Assembly (NCBI RefSeq): GCF_005145005.1
Contig: NZ_CP039712.1
Coordinates: forward strand, 1,532,501 to 1,596,500
Source of the DNA: Vagococcus zengguangii
Lineage (GTDB): Bacteria > Bacillota > Bacilli > Lactobacillales > Vagococcaceae
Length of the DNA: 64,000 bases
Reading direction: 5' to 3'
How positions within the stretch are numbered: the stretch's first letter is position 1; every line of letters starts with the position of its first letter. Shown here piece after piece: positions 35,238 to 44,018 of this stretch. Position numbers and translations under genes: made by a program. The notes under the pieces are model-generated. The model searched no databases. It was not told the origin of the DNA and saw nothing but the letters and a program-made list of their open reading frames with translations.

Positions 35238-36456
35238 GACGCGTCACCTCATCTCTGAAAGCAAATGATTCATTAAATACGCTATTTGCGTGTGCTATTA
35301 ATTCTGCTTGCTTAACATCATCGATTGCAACTAATTGAGCAGAAGTAGCATTTTTATACAAATCACCCATCAGTTCTTGGAAACGTTCTGATTCTTGATA
35401 AGCAGCTAATAAATTGGCTGCTTTTGTTTGAGTAATTGGCAAAGCAAAGCGTTCAAATTCAAAATCTGGTTGCGTTTCTAACGCATACAACCATGTTTTT
35501 TGATTAGATGCTTCAAAAATTTCATTTTGCAATAAATAAAGTAATTCTTTCTTTTGAGTGGTATCTTCTAGGAGACTTGCAAATTTCTCCGACATATTCT
35601 CAAGTTTCACTTTGACTAACTGATAGTCCCCACCCTCTCGCTTAAACAATTGGCGAGAATGGTTAATTAAACTTTGCATATTATCCACTTGTTTAACATC
35701 TAGTTGTTCCTGAAGCCAAGCAACATTCGCTACATGGTGCCATTCATATAACAATTGATTCCCATCACTCGTCACCAATACGTAGGCACCACTGTCCTTT
35801 TCCTTCTGTGTATGAGGAATCAGACTACCTGCATAAATTATAGGTGGTTGTTCTTGCACAATTTGAGGCTGATGAATATGCCCTAAAGCCCAATAATCAT
35901 AGCCTTTTTGGGCCGCAGTCATCGGTGAGAACGATGCGTATTGGTTTTCTCCCACTTGTCCATGGAAAAAGCCAATATGATAATCAACCGTCGACTCACG
36001 TTGTGGATATTTTAAGGTCATCGACTCAGTTAGCCAACGATGTTCGTAAGAAAAACCAGTTATAGCCACTGTCTCCCCAGCTTGTGTTTCAAGCGTAACC
36101 GTTTGAATTTCTTCTGAATCAAACAAGTAAACATTTTTAGGAAAGTCAAACCAGTAACGATGCGCTTGATAATAGTCATGATTACCAAAGGATAAAATCA
36201 CTTTAATTTGTTGTTGTTCTAAACGTTTTAACTGCTGAATAAAGAAATTTTGGGTTTGAATCGTAATGCGTGGTTGGTGAAACGTATCGCCAACCATTAA
36301 GAGAAAATCAATATCATGACGGATGGCTTCATCCACTAGTTTGACCATGGTCTGTTGATTTTGTTTTAACAAATTCGTTGCTAAAGAATAAGGAATCTTT
36401 CCTAATCCTTCAAATGATTGATCTAAATGTAAATCTGCAACATGCATGAATTTCAT
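35227..36456 (-). CDS. DNA repair metallophosphoesterase YhaO (SbcD-like)
   Basis: 409 residues. Metal-ligand motifs are HVADLHLD (about 5-12), GDTFHQP (about 57-63), GNHDYY (about 91-96) and ALGHIHQPQ (about 191-199). It is expected to be the nuclease partner of the YhaN ATPase. Of two closely spaced ATGs, the second (36456) has better spacing from GGGAGAG. I see no own promoter between the upstream terminator (36502-36540) and the gene, so read-through or a weak site is likely. Confidence 0.9.
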   Translation of the reverse strand: MKFMHVADLHLDQSFEGLGKIPYSLATNLLKQNQQTMVKLVDEAIRHDIDFLLMVGDTFHQPRITIQTQNFFIQQLKRLEQQQIKVILSFGNHDYYQAHRYWFDFPKNVYLFDSEEIQTVTLETQAGETVAITGFSYEHRWLTESMTLKYPQRESTVDYHIGFFHGQVGENQYASFSPMTAAQKGYDYWALGHIHQPQIVQEQPPIIYAGSLIPHTQKEKDSGAYVLVTSDGNQLLYEWHHVANVAWLQEQLDVKQVDNMQSLINHSRQLFKREGGDYQLVKVKLENMSEKFASLLEDTTQKKELLYLLQNEIFEASNQKTWLYALETQPDFEFERFALPITQTKAANLLAAYQESERFQELMGDLYKNATSAQLVAIDDVKQAELIAHANSVFNESFAFRDEVTRHEN

Positions 36457-36501
36457 CGTCATCTCTCCCTAATCTAATTAAAGCCCTTCGACTTTTAGGT
36501 T

Positions 36502-36540
36502 AAAAAAAAGCTGTCTCAATATTATTAATACAGAGACAGC
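36502..36540 (-). terminator. Terminator of the YlbF-family gene
   Basis: On the minus strand GCTGTCTC (36540-36533) pairs with GAGACAGC (36517-36510) across an AT-rich loop and is followed by eight T. Confidence 0.82.
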
Positions 36541-36547
36541 CTATTTA

Positions 36548-36895
36548 TTATTTATCTTCGTATAATTCTTTAACTGGCGTCATGATTATTCTGTTTAAAT
36601 CGTTAATGATGACACTAAATGCTTGTTCTTTTTGCATTAAATTTGCAATTTTTTCAGAAGCTTGTACTTTCTCCGTTAATGATTGGGCTTTTTCAGCATC
36701 CTCATCTGTAAATTCTTCACCAGTCATTTGTTTTTGTTGGAATGATACTTGTAACTCTTGAAACTCGATGAATAATTTATATGCTTCTTCGTCAGCTTTT
36801 AATGTAGCGAAAGCTTCTTTTAACTCAACGAATTGAGGGATTTCACGAATTTCTTTTTCGATTTGGTTGGCACTATCATAAATATTAACTGTCAT
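36548..36895 (-). CDS. YlbF/YmcA/YheA family regulator
   Basis: 115 residues, all helical. The segment [19 protein letters not shown] and the [17 protein letters not shown] pattern match the YlbF/YmcA (DUF964) family. In B. subtilis the YlbF-YmcA-YaaT complex steers RNase Y; other members such as YheA are less studied. This one is downstream of the class A PBP and is closer in look to YheA; I am not certain which paralogue it is. Confidence 0.85.
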   Translation of the reverse strand: MTVNIYDSANQIEKEIREIPQFVELKEAFATLKADEEAYKLFIEFQELQVSFQQKQMTGEEFTDEDAEKAQSLTEKVQASEKIANLMQKEQAFSVIINDLNRIIMTPVKELYEDK

Positions 36896-36981
36896 AAATT
36901 TAATCTCTCCTCTAATCTATTAATTGATACTATTATTGTACCATTAGTCATGGTATTTGCCCATCTAAAGTAGCTCAAATT

Positions 36982-39150
36982 TTAGCGATTCATCAGACCA
37001 TGCCAGGCATCAGAAAATTGATCTTTCCAGTAATGAAGACCTTCTTTTATTTTATCCTTAATAGTTGGTAAATTTTCATCAACAGTATCTTTCACTTTGT
37101 CTTTCAAATTGTCATTAATTTTATCTTTCCATGACTCTAGCGTTTCACCAAATCCCGATGAACTTTCTTTATTAACATCGGTCACTTCAAAAGGTGTCTG
37201 TGGTGAATTAGCCAAAATCCGTTCGGTCTGATCTTTAAATAAAGCCGATAAAGTTTGACCACTTGAGCCGGTTAAATAATGTGTTTCACTACTCTCATCA
37301 AAACCAATCCACGTTGCAACTACTACATCCGGCGTATATCCAATCATCCATTGATCTTTAGCATTACCATCTGAGGAGATATTTTCTGTCGTCCCGGTTT
37401 TACCTGCCATTTGATAGCCGTATGGTTTAGCTGACGCGCCCGACCCATTTGAAAATACACCTAACATCATACTCGTCATATCGTCTGCTACTTTTTTAGA
37501 CGTCACACTCTTCGCTTTTGGTGTTTCATTTTCATAGACAATTTTGCCAGAAGCATCTTCTATTTTACGAATGAAACGGGCAGGTACTTGTTGGCCATCG
37601 TTAGCAAAGACACTATAGGCACTTGCCATACGCATCGGAGTAGTCCCTTTCGTTAAGCCACCTAATCCCATACCGTAGTAATGATCTTTTTCATCTAAGT
37701 TTATTCCAAATTTTTGAACTTTATTAAAACTTGTATCAATCCCAATTTTATTCATTAACCAAACAGCAGAAACATTTAAACTTTGTTCTAATGCGTAGTG
37801 CATCGTCACATCACCATAGAATTGTCCGTCATAGTTAGAGACGTTATAAAAATCAATTGGTTCGTCTTTAAGAATGGAATCTGCATTGTAACCTGCTTCT
37901 AAAGCTGGTGTATATATTGCTAGTGGTTTCATAGTTGAACCAGGTGATAAACTAGCTTGTGTTGCCCGATTTAAGTCACGATAAGCTTTCTCACCACGGC
38001 CTCCGACCACTGCTTCAACACCACCAGTAGATGGATTTAAAGCAATTGAAGCCCCTTGAACCATCTCCCCATCCTCAGCATTTGGAGGGAATAAATAGTC
38101 ATTTGCAAATGATGTGTCCATTCCTTGTTGGTAATTTTGATTTAAATACGTGTAGACTTTATAACCTTTCTTTTGTAAATCTTCTACCGAAATTTTGGTT
38201 TTAGCTTCCACTTCATTAAGGACTGCATCAAAGTAATAAGGATAACGATAGCCATTCGTTGTTTCATTATAATTATCGCTTAAATATAATTGTTGAGACA
38301 TATATTTATCTGCCTCTTCTTGCGTTAATTTCCCATTATCCACCATGACACTTAATACTGTATCACGACGGGCAATCGCATTATCATAATGATCAATTGG
38401 ATTATAAATCTCAGGACCTTTCAACATACCAACTAACACAGCTGCTTCATCCACAGTTAATTCAGCCGCTGTTTTTCCAAAGTAGCGATGAGAAGCATCT
38501 TCGATTCCTTTTACGCCGTTAGCCATGTAGACATTATTTAAATACATTTCTAAAATTTCATCTTTACTGTAGGTCTTCTCAATTTCAATCGACAAGAACA
38601 ACTCTTTTGCCTTACGCGTTAATGTTTGATCTAAGTTTAAATACGCATTTTTAGCTAATTGCTGCGTAATTGTGCTTCCCCCACCAGTAATGCGTCCTGT
38701 TGTCAATTTACCGACAACCGCCCGTGCTATCCCTTTCAAATCATATCCTCGGTGCGTATAAAAACGACGATCCTCGGTAGATACTAACGCGTCAATGACA
38801 TAAGGGGAGATTTCATCAATTGTTACAAACGTTCCTTTCTGACCTAAAGTTCCCGCTTCTTGATCTGATTGGTCATAAACCACGGTTTTTTGTTGAAGAC
38901 CAGCTTTTAACATACCGACATTTTGACTTTTAGCCAGTACGAATAAATAAACACTAGTGACCAGTACCGAAACTAAGGCCAATAAAATTAATATCTTATT
39001 CACCTGATACTTTTTCCAAAAACGTTTGCGCCATTCTTCAAAGCGGATAAGTTGGGGTTTGATTTTCACCCAAACAGGTGTCCAATACTCAACAATAACA
39101 GCCCAAAAACGTTTGAGACTATCGACTAATTGCATCATTTTTTCTTTCAT
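36982..39150 (-). CDS. Class A penicillin-binding protein (PBP1A/2A type)
   Basis: 722 residues. A cytoplasmic basic N-terminus of about 50 residues, one membrane anchor (51-72), the GT51 glycosyltransferase domain with STEDRRFYTHRG (124-135, catalytic Glu126) and GGSTITQQLAKN (about 158-169), then the transpeptidase with the SxxK serine Ser405 (SPGSTMKPL), an SxN-like SLN and KTGTT (about 588-592). It polymerises and cross-links peptidoglycan outside the membrane. The C-terminal 70 residues are charged and repetitive (KDKINDNLKDKVKD), probably flexible. Confidence 0.94.
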   Translation of the reverse strand: MKEKMMQLVDSLKRFWAVIVEYWTPVWVKIKPQLIRFEEWRKRFWKKYQVNKILILLALVSVLVTSVYLFVLAKSQNVGMLKAGLQQKTVVYDQSDQEAGTLGQKGTFVTIDEISPYVIDALVSTEDRRFYTHRGYDLKGIARAVVGKLTTGRITGGGSTITQQLAKNAYLNLDQTLTRKAKELFLSIEIEKTYSKDEILEMYLNNVYMANGVKGIEDASHRYFGKTAAELTVDEAAVLVGMLKGPEIYNPIDHYDNAIARRDTVLSVMVDNGKLTQEEADKYMSQQLYLSDNYNETTNGYRYPYYFDAVLNEVEAKTKISVEDLQKKGYKVYTYLNQNYQQGMDTSFANDYLFPPNAEDGEMVQGASIALNPSTGGVEAVVGGRGEKAYRDLNRATQASLSPGSTMKPLAIYTPALEAGYNADSILKDEPIDFYNVSNYDGQFYGDVTMHYALEQSLNVSAVWLMNKIGIDTSFNKVQKFGINLDEKDHYYGMGLGGLTKGTTPMRMASAYSVFANDGQQVPARFIRKIEDASGKIVYENETPKAKSVTSKKVADDMTSMMLGVFSNGSGASAKPYGYQMAGKTGTTENISSDGNAKDQWMIGYTPDVVVATWIGFDESSETHYLTGSSGQTLSALFKDQTERILANSPQTPFEVTDVNKESSSGFGETLESWKDKINDNLKDKVKDTVDENLPTIKDKIKEGLHYWKDQFSDAWHGLMNR

Positions 39151-39326
39151 TTATTTTGTCCCTCTTTTACTTAATAATTTAATTTTCATTTCTCGATTTT
39201 ATGTAGTTTAGAACGTATTTACGCTTCATTTTAGCATAGTTTTCTTAAAAACATCTAAATCCTAAGACGGATATTTAGAATTTATCTTAAATTTTACCTT
39301 TTATATAAGGAAGTTTATTCAATCTG

Positions 39327-39335
39327 TGATACAAT
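39327..39335 (+). promoter_or_regulatory. Extended -10 promoter of the pseudouridine synthase gene
   Basis: TGATACAAT is an extended -10 element 31 bases before the ATG at 39366. Confidence 0.5.
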
Positions 39336-39365
39336 CTAATAAATAAACAAAAGGAATGTGTTTTT

Positions 39366-40232
39366 ATGCAATACAACATACAATTGCCAGATAACTTCGA
39401 AACATGTGATATTAAGACACTGTTAGAAGAACGCTGGCTCGTACCTCGTAAAGTCCGACATTTTTTACGAACTAAAAAAAATATTCTCGTAAATGGAGAA
39501 AGTCGCTCATTTCATGAATTAGTCGACGCTGGTGATGAGATAACGTTACATTTTGACGCTAGCGATTATCCAGACTATGAGGTGACGTTAGGTGATGCTT
39601 CAAAAGTCGAGGTTATTTATGAAGATGAGTATCTAATTATCGTCAATAAACCGATTAAAATGAAAACTCACCCTAATCAACCAGATGAAAAAGATGCACT
39701 TTTAAATCATGTCGCCAGTTATTTAGCACCACAAGGCCTATTACCTTATGTCGTACATCGGTTAGACATGGAAACAAGTGGTTTAATTCTATTTGCCAAA
39801 AACCCATTTATCTTACCTATTCTTGGCCGTATGCTAGAACAAAAAAATATTAAACGCTCGTATCAAGCAGTTATTGACGGTCAACTTAACAAAGATAGTC
39901 TGAGCGTTAATAAAAAAATTGGGCGTGACCGCCATGATCGTCGTAAACGACGTATAGACGAACGTACTGGGAAAATAGCCGTTACCCACTTTACGACAGT
40001 TAAACGTGAAAATCGTTATTCTTTGGTGAACTGTGAGTTAGACACTGGGCGAACCCATCAAATACGTGTTCATCTTCAAAGTTTGGGACATCCAATTGTT
40101 GGGGATCCACTATACAACCCACGGAGCCAAGCCGGACGTTTAATGTTACATGCCTATAAACTTAACTTTATACACCCGCTAACCAACGAACATATTAGTT
40201 GTGAAAGTAAACCTTTCGATTTTATAATGTAG
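39366..40232 (+). CDS. RluA family pseudouridine synthase
   Basis: 288 residues. An N-terminal S4-like RNA-binding domain (about 20-80) precedes the catalytic domain with HRLDMETSGLILFAKN (about 136-151; catalytic Asp in RLD) and GRTHQIRVHLQSLGHPIVGD (about 219-238). It isomerises uridines in rRNA; which position is not certain. AAGGAA lies 9 bases upstream of the ATG. Confidence 0.93.
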   Translation: MQYNIQLPDNFETCDIKTLLEERWLVPRKVRHFLRTKKNILVNGESRSFHELVDAGDEITLHFDASDYPDYEVTLGDASKVEVIYEDEYLIIVNKPIKMKTHPNQPDEKDALLNHVASYLAPQGLLPYVVHRLDMETSGLILFAKNPFILPILGRMLEQKNIKRSYQAVIDGQLNKDSLSVNKKIGRDRHDRRKRRIDERTGKIAVTHFTTVKRENRYSLVNCELDTGRTHQIRVHLQSLGHPIVGDPLYNPRSQAGRLMLHAYKLNFIHPLTNEHISCESKPFDFIM

Positions 40233-40273
40233 GTTTTTCGTAATAAATAATAATAGGAATATAACGATATTTT

Positions 40274-40282
40274 TGCTATACT
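40274..40282 (+). promoter_or_regulatory. Extended -10 promoter of argS
   Basis: TGCTATACT is an extended -10 element 63 bases before the argS ATG. The leader is too short for a T-box. Confidence 0.55.
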
Positions 40283-40345
40283 GTAAGAGTATGACTTTAT
40301 ATTTCACGTAAATAATTAAGCCAATTAATCTATGGAGGGATTCGA

Positions 40346-42037
40346 ATGAACGAAAAAACTTTAGTAGCACAAGCCTTAGAAAAAGTTCTAGGCGAACATC
40401 TTACACTTGAAGAAATTACTAACTCGATTGAACGACCAAAAGTTTCAGAACATGGAGATTTAGCTTTCCCAGCTTTCCCACTTGCAAAAATCATGCGTAA
40501 AGCACCTCAAATGATTGCGCAAGAAATTGCTGAACAAATCGAGCCCAGCGAAGATTATACAGTAAAACCAATCGGTCCATATGTTAACTTCTTCTTAAAC
40601 AAAGCAGAAATTAGCGAAGCAACTTTATCTGAAATTGTTGAAAAACAAAATCATTATGGGAATCAAACAATCGGCAATAATGGGATGATTCCAATTGACT
40701 TATCTGCACCAAATATTGCAAAACCAATGTCAATGGGCCACTTACGTTCTACTGTTATTGGTAACAGTATCGCTTTATTAGTTGAAAAATTAGGTTACCA
40801 ACCATATAAAATCAACTACCTAGGTGACTGGGGTACTCAATTTGGTAAATTAATCGTTGCCTACAAAAAATGGGGATCTGAGCAAGCCGTTATCGCTAAC
40901 CCAATCAAAGAATTACTACGTCTGTACGTTGATTTCCATGAAAAAGCTGAAACTGATCCTTCACTAGAAGAAGAAGGGCGTGCTTGGTTCAAGAAATTAG
41001 AAGATGGCGACGCAGAAGCATTGCATTTATGGAAATGGTTCCGTGACGAGTCATTAAAAGAATTCCAACGTGTTTACGACTTATTGGAAGTTGAATTTGA
41101 TTCTTACAACGGTGAATCATTCTACAATGATAAAATGGATGCACCAATCCAAATTTTAGAAGATATGAACTTATTAGTATCAGACCGCGGAGCTGATATT
41201 GTTGATTTAACTAAGTATGATTTAAACCCTGCCCTAATCCGTAAATCAGATGGCGCAACGTTATATATTACGCGTGACCTAGCTTCTGCTTTGTACCGTA
41301 AAAAAGAATATAACTTTGTAAAAGCTGTCTACGTTGTAGGTAACGAACAAAGTATTCACTTCAAACAATTAAAAGCCGTACTTAAAGAAATGGGTAACGA
41401 CTGGGCTGATGATATCATCCATGTACCATTTGGTTTAATTACTAAAGATGGTAAAAAATTATCAACACGTAAAGGTAAAATTGTCTTACTTGAAAAAGTT
41501 TTAGGCGAAGCCATGACATTAGCTCAATCTCAAATCGAAGAAAAAAATCCTACCTTAGAAAATAAAGAAGAAGTTGCACGCCAAGTCGGTGTTGGTGCAG
41601 TTATCTTCCACGACCTTAAAAATGACCGTATGAACAGCTTCGACTTTAAACTTGAAGAAGTCGTGCGTTTCGAAGGTGAAACTGGTCCTTACGTTCAATA
41701 CACACATGCTCGTTGTGCTTCTATCTTACGTAAAACTAACTGGCACCCAGCAGCAGGTCAATCTTATGCCTTAAACGATGCTGAGAGCTGGGAAGTTGTT
41801 AAGTTATTAAAAGATTTCCCTTCTGTTATCGAAAAAGCAGCAGCGAAATACGAGCCATCAGTTATCGCTAAATATGTGATCGACTTAGCTCAAACATTCA
41901 ATAAGTACTATGCACATACTAAGATTGTTAACGACGACGAACAACAAGACGCTCGTTTAGCCTTAGTTTACTCAGTGAAAACTGTTCTTAAAGAAGCGTT
42001 ACGTCTATTAGGTGTTCACGCTCCAGAAGAAATGTAA
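40346..42037 (+). CDS. argS: Arginyl-tRNA synthetase
   Basis: 563 residues, full length. Class I signatures are [20 protein letters not shown] (the HIGH-equivalent, about 119-138) and [11 protein letters not shown] (KMSK-equivalent, about 368-378). The N-terminal additional domain (1-100) and C-terminal anticodon-binding domain are present. It charges tRNA-Arg. GGAGGG precedes the ATG. Confidence 0.97.
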   Translation: MNEKTLVAQALEKVLGEHLTLEEITNSIERPKVSEHGDLAFPAFPLAKIMRKAPQMIAQEIAEQIEPSEDYTVKPIGPYVNFFLNKAEISEATLSEIVEKQNHYGNQTIGNNGMIPIDLSAPNIAKPMSMGHLRSTVIGNSIALLVEKLGYQPYKINYLGDWGTQFGKLIVAYKKWGSEQAVIANPIKELLRLYVDFHEKAETDPSLEEEGRAWFKKLEDGDAEALHLWKWFRDESLKEFQRVYDLLEVEFDSYNGESFYNDKMDAPIQILEDMNLLVSDRGADIVDLTKYDLNPALIRKSDGATLYITRDLASALYRKKEYNFVKAVYVVGNEQSIHFKQLKAVLKEMGNDWADDIIHVPFGLITKDGKKLSTRKGKIVLLEKVLGEAMTLAQSQIEEKNPTLENKEEVARQVGVGAVIFHDLKNDRMNSFDFKLEEVVRFEGETGPYVQYTHARCASILRKTNWHPAAGQSYALNDAESWEVVKLLKDFPSVIEKAAAKYEPSVIAKYVIDLAQTFNKYYAHTKIVNDDEQQDARLALVYSVKTVLKEALRLLGVHAPEEM

Positions 42038-42039
42038 CA

Positions 42040-42072
42040 AAAAAACAACTTGCCTCAGCAAGTTGTTTTTTT
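42040..42072. terminator. Bidirectional terminator between argS and the vanZ-like gene
   Basis: AACAACTTGC pairs with GCAAGTTGTT around loop CTCA, with T7 on the plus strand and A5 on the other flank. Confidence 0.88.
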
Positions 42073-42586
42073 ATTTATTACCTAAATACAGCATCACAGC
42101 AAGTCCTAAAAAAATGATTAACAAGATAACGCCACAAATATTTAAAAAAGCATTGAGACGTGCTTTTTTACGGAATATTAACTCTAAAATATCATATAAA
42201 ACCAAGCCAATAAATCCACCTAATGTATTATTAATTAAATCCGTAATATCTGCCCCACCGATTGTTAACCAATACTGAATGGCTTCGTAACCAAAACTTG
42301 TTAAGAAAATCAATAACCATTTGGAGCTAAATCTCATCTTTGAAAAATTCATTGATAACAGTAATCCAAAAGGCACAAATACTGCCACATTTGCTAATAA
42401 TTCTTTTTTGTCTAAAGCACCATTGATTATCGCAGTCCCTTTAAATGGAATCAAATTTAAACGATGGACACCAGTAACCAGTTCTTGATAGTTAAATCCA
42501 AGTTTCAATAACACTAACCATGTTAATATTATTAAGTATAGCATCAATAATAACGCTGAAATCGTATGATGTTTTCGCTCTTTCAT
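42071..42586 (-). CDS. VanZ family membrane protein
   Basis: 171 residues from ATG 42586, which has GAGGTG and GAGG upstream; the extra 16 codons of the open frame lack a ribosome site. Four hydrophobic segments (about 11-31, 62-80, 91-108, 144-167) and NLIPFK plus LTIGGADITDLINNTLGGFIGL (split across about 28-33 and 108-130) match the VanZ-like family. The name comes from teicoplanin resistance gene clusters; most chromosomal members, including this one, have no such role shown. Confidence 0.88.
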   Translation of the reverse strand: MKERKHHTISALLLMLYLIILTWLVLLKLGFNYQELVTGVHRLNLIPFKGTAIINGALDKKELLANVAVFVPFGLLLSMNFSKMRFSSKWLLIFLTSFGYEAIQYWLTIGGADITDLINNTLGGFIGLVLYDILELIFRKKARLNAFLNICGVILLIIFLGLAVMLYLGNK

Positions 42587-42648
42587 CCTCTTCACCTCAT
42601 AACAAGTATAGCAAATATAAGGGGGAACAAACATCAGACTTAAGCACT

Positions 42649-42686
42649 AAAAAAGCTTGGTTCTCTTATTAGAACCAAGCTTTTTA
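42649..42686. terminator. Terminator beyond array A (queT side)
   Basis: AAAAAGCTTGGTTCT pairs with AGAACCAAGCTTTTT around loop CTTATT. Minus-strand transcripts from queT would end here after crossing palindrome array A. Confidence 0.8.
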
Positions 42687-42689
42687 TAG

Positions 42690-43110
42690 TATGATTTTCG
42701 TCGTTTCACGCATATTGCTAAGAAGCTAAACGCAACCTCAAATACTTTTTTAATCCGGCTTTCGGTCGCAACTTCCTCGGTAATATGTCACGACTCTCAA
42801 AAATTACTTCGCAATTTTCGTCATAGTGTGCATATTACTCGGAAGCTAAACGCAACCTCAAGCACTTTTCTTAATCCGGCTTTTGGCATCAGCTTCTGCG
42901 GTAATATGATGAAGTTCTCAAAAGGATTTTCAATCCTTTCGTCACTTCATGCCTATTACTTGAAGCTAAACGATGCCTCCAGCACTTTACGCAATCCGGC
43001 TTTTGGTCGCAACTTCCTCGGTAATATGTCACGACTCTCAAAATTGTTGCACAATTTTCGTCATCGTGCGCATATTACTCGGAAGCTAGACGCGACCTCA
43101 AGCACTTTAA
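42690..43110. repeat. Palindrome array A: four cores at a 120-bp period
   Basis: The core CAAGCACTTTNNTTAATCC begins at 42739, 42859, 42979 and 43099, exactly 120 bases apart. Between cores lie long imperfect palindromes at 42764-42857, 42885-42977 and 43005-43097. Arms pair in nested blocks; in the second palindrome these are GGCATC/GATGCC, AGCTTC/GAAGCT, GTAATA/TATTAC, ATGAAGT/ACTTCAT and AAAGGATT/AATCCTTT, whereas the third has GGTCGC/GCGACC, TTCC/GGAA, GTAATATG/CATATTAC and AAAATTGT/ACAATTTT. The sequence differs but pairing is kept. The left end (42690-42735) is the right half of a further, truncated palindrome. The last core runs into the queT stop codon. An open frame of 98 codons inside is a by-product of the 120-base period. 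Confidence 0.9.
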
Positions 43111-43602
43111 TTAATACTTTTTAAAATTAACGCGTTTATCGATGGCGTACATGATTGGTGCTGAGATGACCATGATGAATAATTCACTGACGAAGGTCCA
43201 ACCGTATGTTACCCAAAATGGGGCTTCGACTGCCATGTTTAGCATTAAGGCGATCAAACACATGCTTAAACTGAACACTAACGTATTTGCGACTAATAAT
43301 TTCTTTTTATCTTTAATCACGCGACTTAACAAAGCTGTCATTAACAATGAACCTAGAGTTTGTGTACCTCCAAAGGCTACATCTAAAATACCAAATTCTG
43401 AAAACATCATATTATATAGTAGAACGCCCGAAAAGACACCCCACAATAATCGTTTATTAAAGACGACAATGTGATTCAAACTTTCTGAAATTCTAAACTG
43501 GATAGGACCAGATGCCACGGGATTGACAATAATTGTTAACGCTAAGTAAATAGCTGCGATAACCCCATTCATAATTAAGCTTGTTGTTTTTTTTGATGCC
43601 AT
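43111..43602 (-). CDS. queT: QueT-type queuosine precursor transporter
   Basis: 163 residues with five hydrophobic segments and the family pattern GPIQFRISESLNHIVVFN (about 32-49). It is the membrane substrate-binding (S) component for preQ1/preQ0 uptake, working with the ECF module. A preQ1-I riboswitch overlapping its ribosome site supports the assignment. The stop codon lies inside the palindrome core of array A. Confidence 0.95.
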   Translation of the reverse strand: MASKKTTSLIMNGVIAAIYLALTIIVNPVASGPIQFRISESLNHIVVFNKRLLWGVFSGVLLYNMMFSEFGILDVAFGGTQTLGSLLMTALLSRVIKDKKKLLVANTLVFSLSMCLIALMLNMAVEAPFWVTYGWTFVSELFIMVISAPIMYAIDKRVNFKKY

Positions 43603-43609
43603 AAATCTT

Positions 43610-43652
43610 CCTCCTAGTTTTGATAACGCGGGATGGTATGAACGAACCGCGG
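43610..43652 (-). promoter_or_regulatory. preQ1-I riboswitch of queT
   Basis: On the minus strand the RNA reads CCGCGGTTCG, a short loop ending ACC, then ATCCCGCG closing stem P1, then an A-rich tail AAAACTAGGAGG. This matches the preQ1-I class: P1 hairpin, with the tail folding back into its loop. The tail contains the AGGAGG ribosome site (43610-43615), 7 bases before the ATG, so control is probably translational: preQ1 would hide the site. Confidence 0.85.
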
Positions 43653-43670
43653 TTTTTTGACTACCTTACT

Positions 43671-43699
43671 ACTCTATGCTTTTTATTCAAGCTTGTCAA
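43671..43699 (-). promoter_or_regulatory. Promoter of queT
   Basis: On the minus strand TTGACA (43694-43699) and TAGAGT (43671-43676) are 17 bases apart; transcription would start about 12 bases before the riboswitch. Confidence 0.75.
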
Positions 43700-43788
43700 T
43701 CAAGAAACTTAATACTTGCATTCATTTAAAAAAGAGCGTAAAATAGACAATGTTGGAATTTCGTTATGAGACCTAGTTACTTTGCCTT

Positions 43789-43804
43789 TTGTGAATGAAC
43801 ACAA
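43789..43804. promoter_or_regulatory. Inverted repeat upstream of the 49-residue gene
   Basis: TTGTG-AATGAA-CACAA lies immediately before the AAAGGAGAGG ribosome site. It resembles a Rex or Crp-type half-site arrangement but the spacing (6) is shorter than the Rex consensus. It may be an operator or an RNA hairpin. Confidence 0.4.
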
Positions 43805-43822
43805 TGTAAAGGAGAGGATACT

Positions 43823-43972
43823 ATGCTATTCAATAACAAACAATTACCTTACCGTATCGCTTTAAACACTCAAACGCAACAATTTATGGCGTTCGATGCT
43901 AAAGATGAGTCTAAAGTGGCTTATGGTAATACAATTGAAAAAGCTATTGCAGCTTTAAAAAAAATCATTTAA
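43823..43972 (+). CDS. Small protein of 49 residues, unknown
   Basis: I do not recognise it. The ATG has AAAGGAGAGG 4-5 bases upstream. The protein starts MLFNNKQLPYRIALNTQTQ and ends in an Ala/Lys helix (EKAIAALKKII), soluble and weakly basic, without Cys or membrane segment. The stop codon TAA overlaps the ribosome site (AAGGAG) of the following nine-codon frame. Clear ribosome site, plausible composition and the following terminator support a real gene, although no homologue is recognised. Confidence 0.75.
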   Translation: MLFNNKQLPYRIALNTQTQQFMAFDAKDESKVAYGNTIEKAIAALKKII

Positions 43973-43988
43973 AAGGAGAACTTTTAAA

Positions 43989-44018
43989 ATGGATGAATCT
44001 TGTAGTTGTACAAGATAG
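43989..44018 (+). CDS. Nine-residue peptide MDESCSCTR, possible leader peptide
   Basis: An ATG at 43989 follows AAGGAG (43973-43978) at a spacing of 10. The frame has 9 codons, MDESCSCTR, with a Cys-Ser-Cys motif, and ends in TAG. The last base of the stop is the first base of the terminator stem (44018-44052). The layout, short frame directly before a hairpin and upstream of an open gene (the lipid kinase), is that of a leader peptide; a small secreted or regulatory peptide is an alternative. Expression is not proven. Confidence 0.5.
   Translation: MDESCSCTR

Noticed and set aside
40283-40345. T-box in front of argS
   Set aside because: The leader is about 60 bases and lacks the T-box motif.
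42071-42586. Glycopeptide resistance determinant
   Set aside because: Only a VanZ-like family match; no other van genes are present.
42828-43124. 98-codon frame with repeated LNATSST..NPAFG motif inside array A
   Set aside because: The 120-base period keeps frame by chance; array B has a 121-base period that breaks it. There is no ribosome site.
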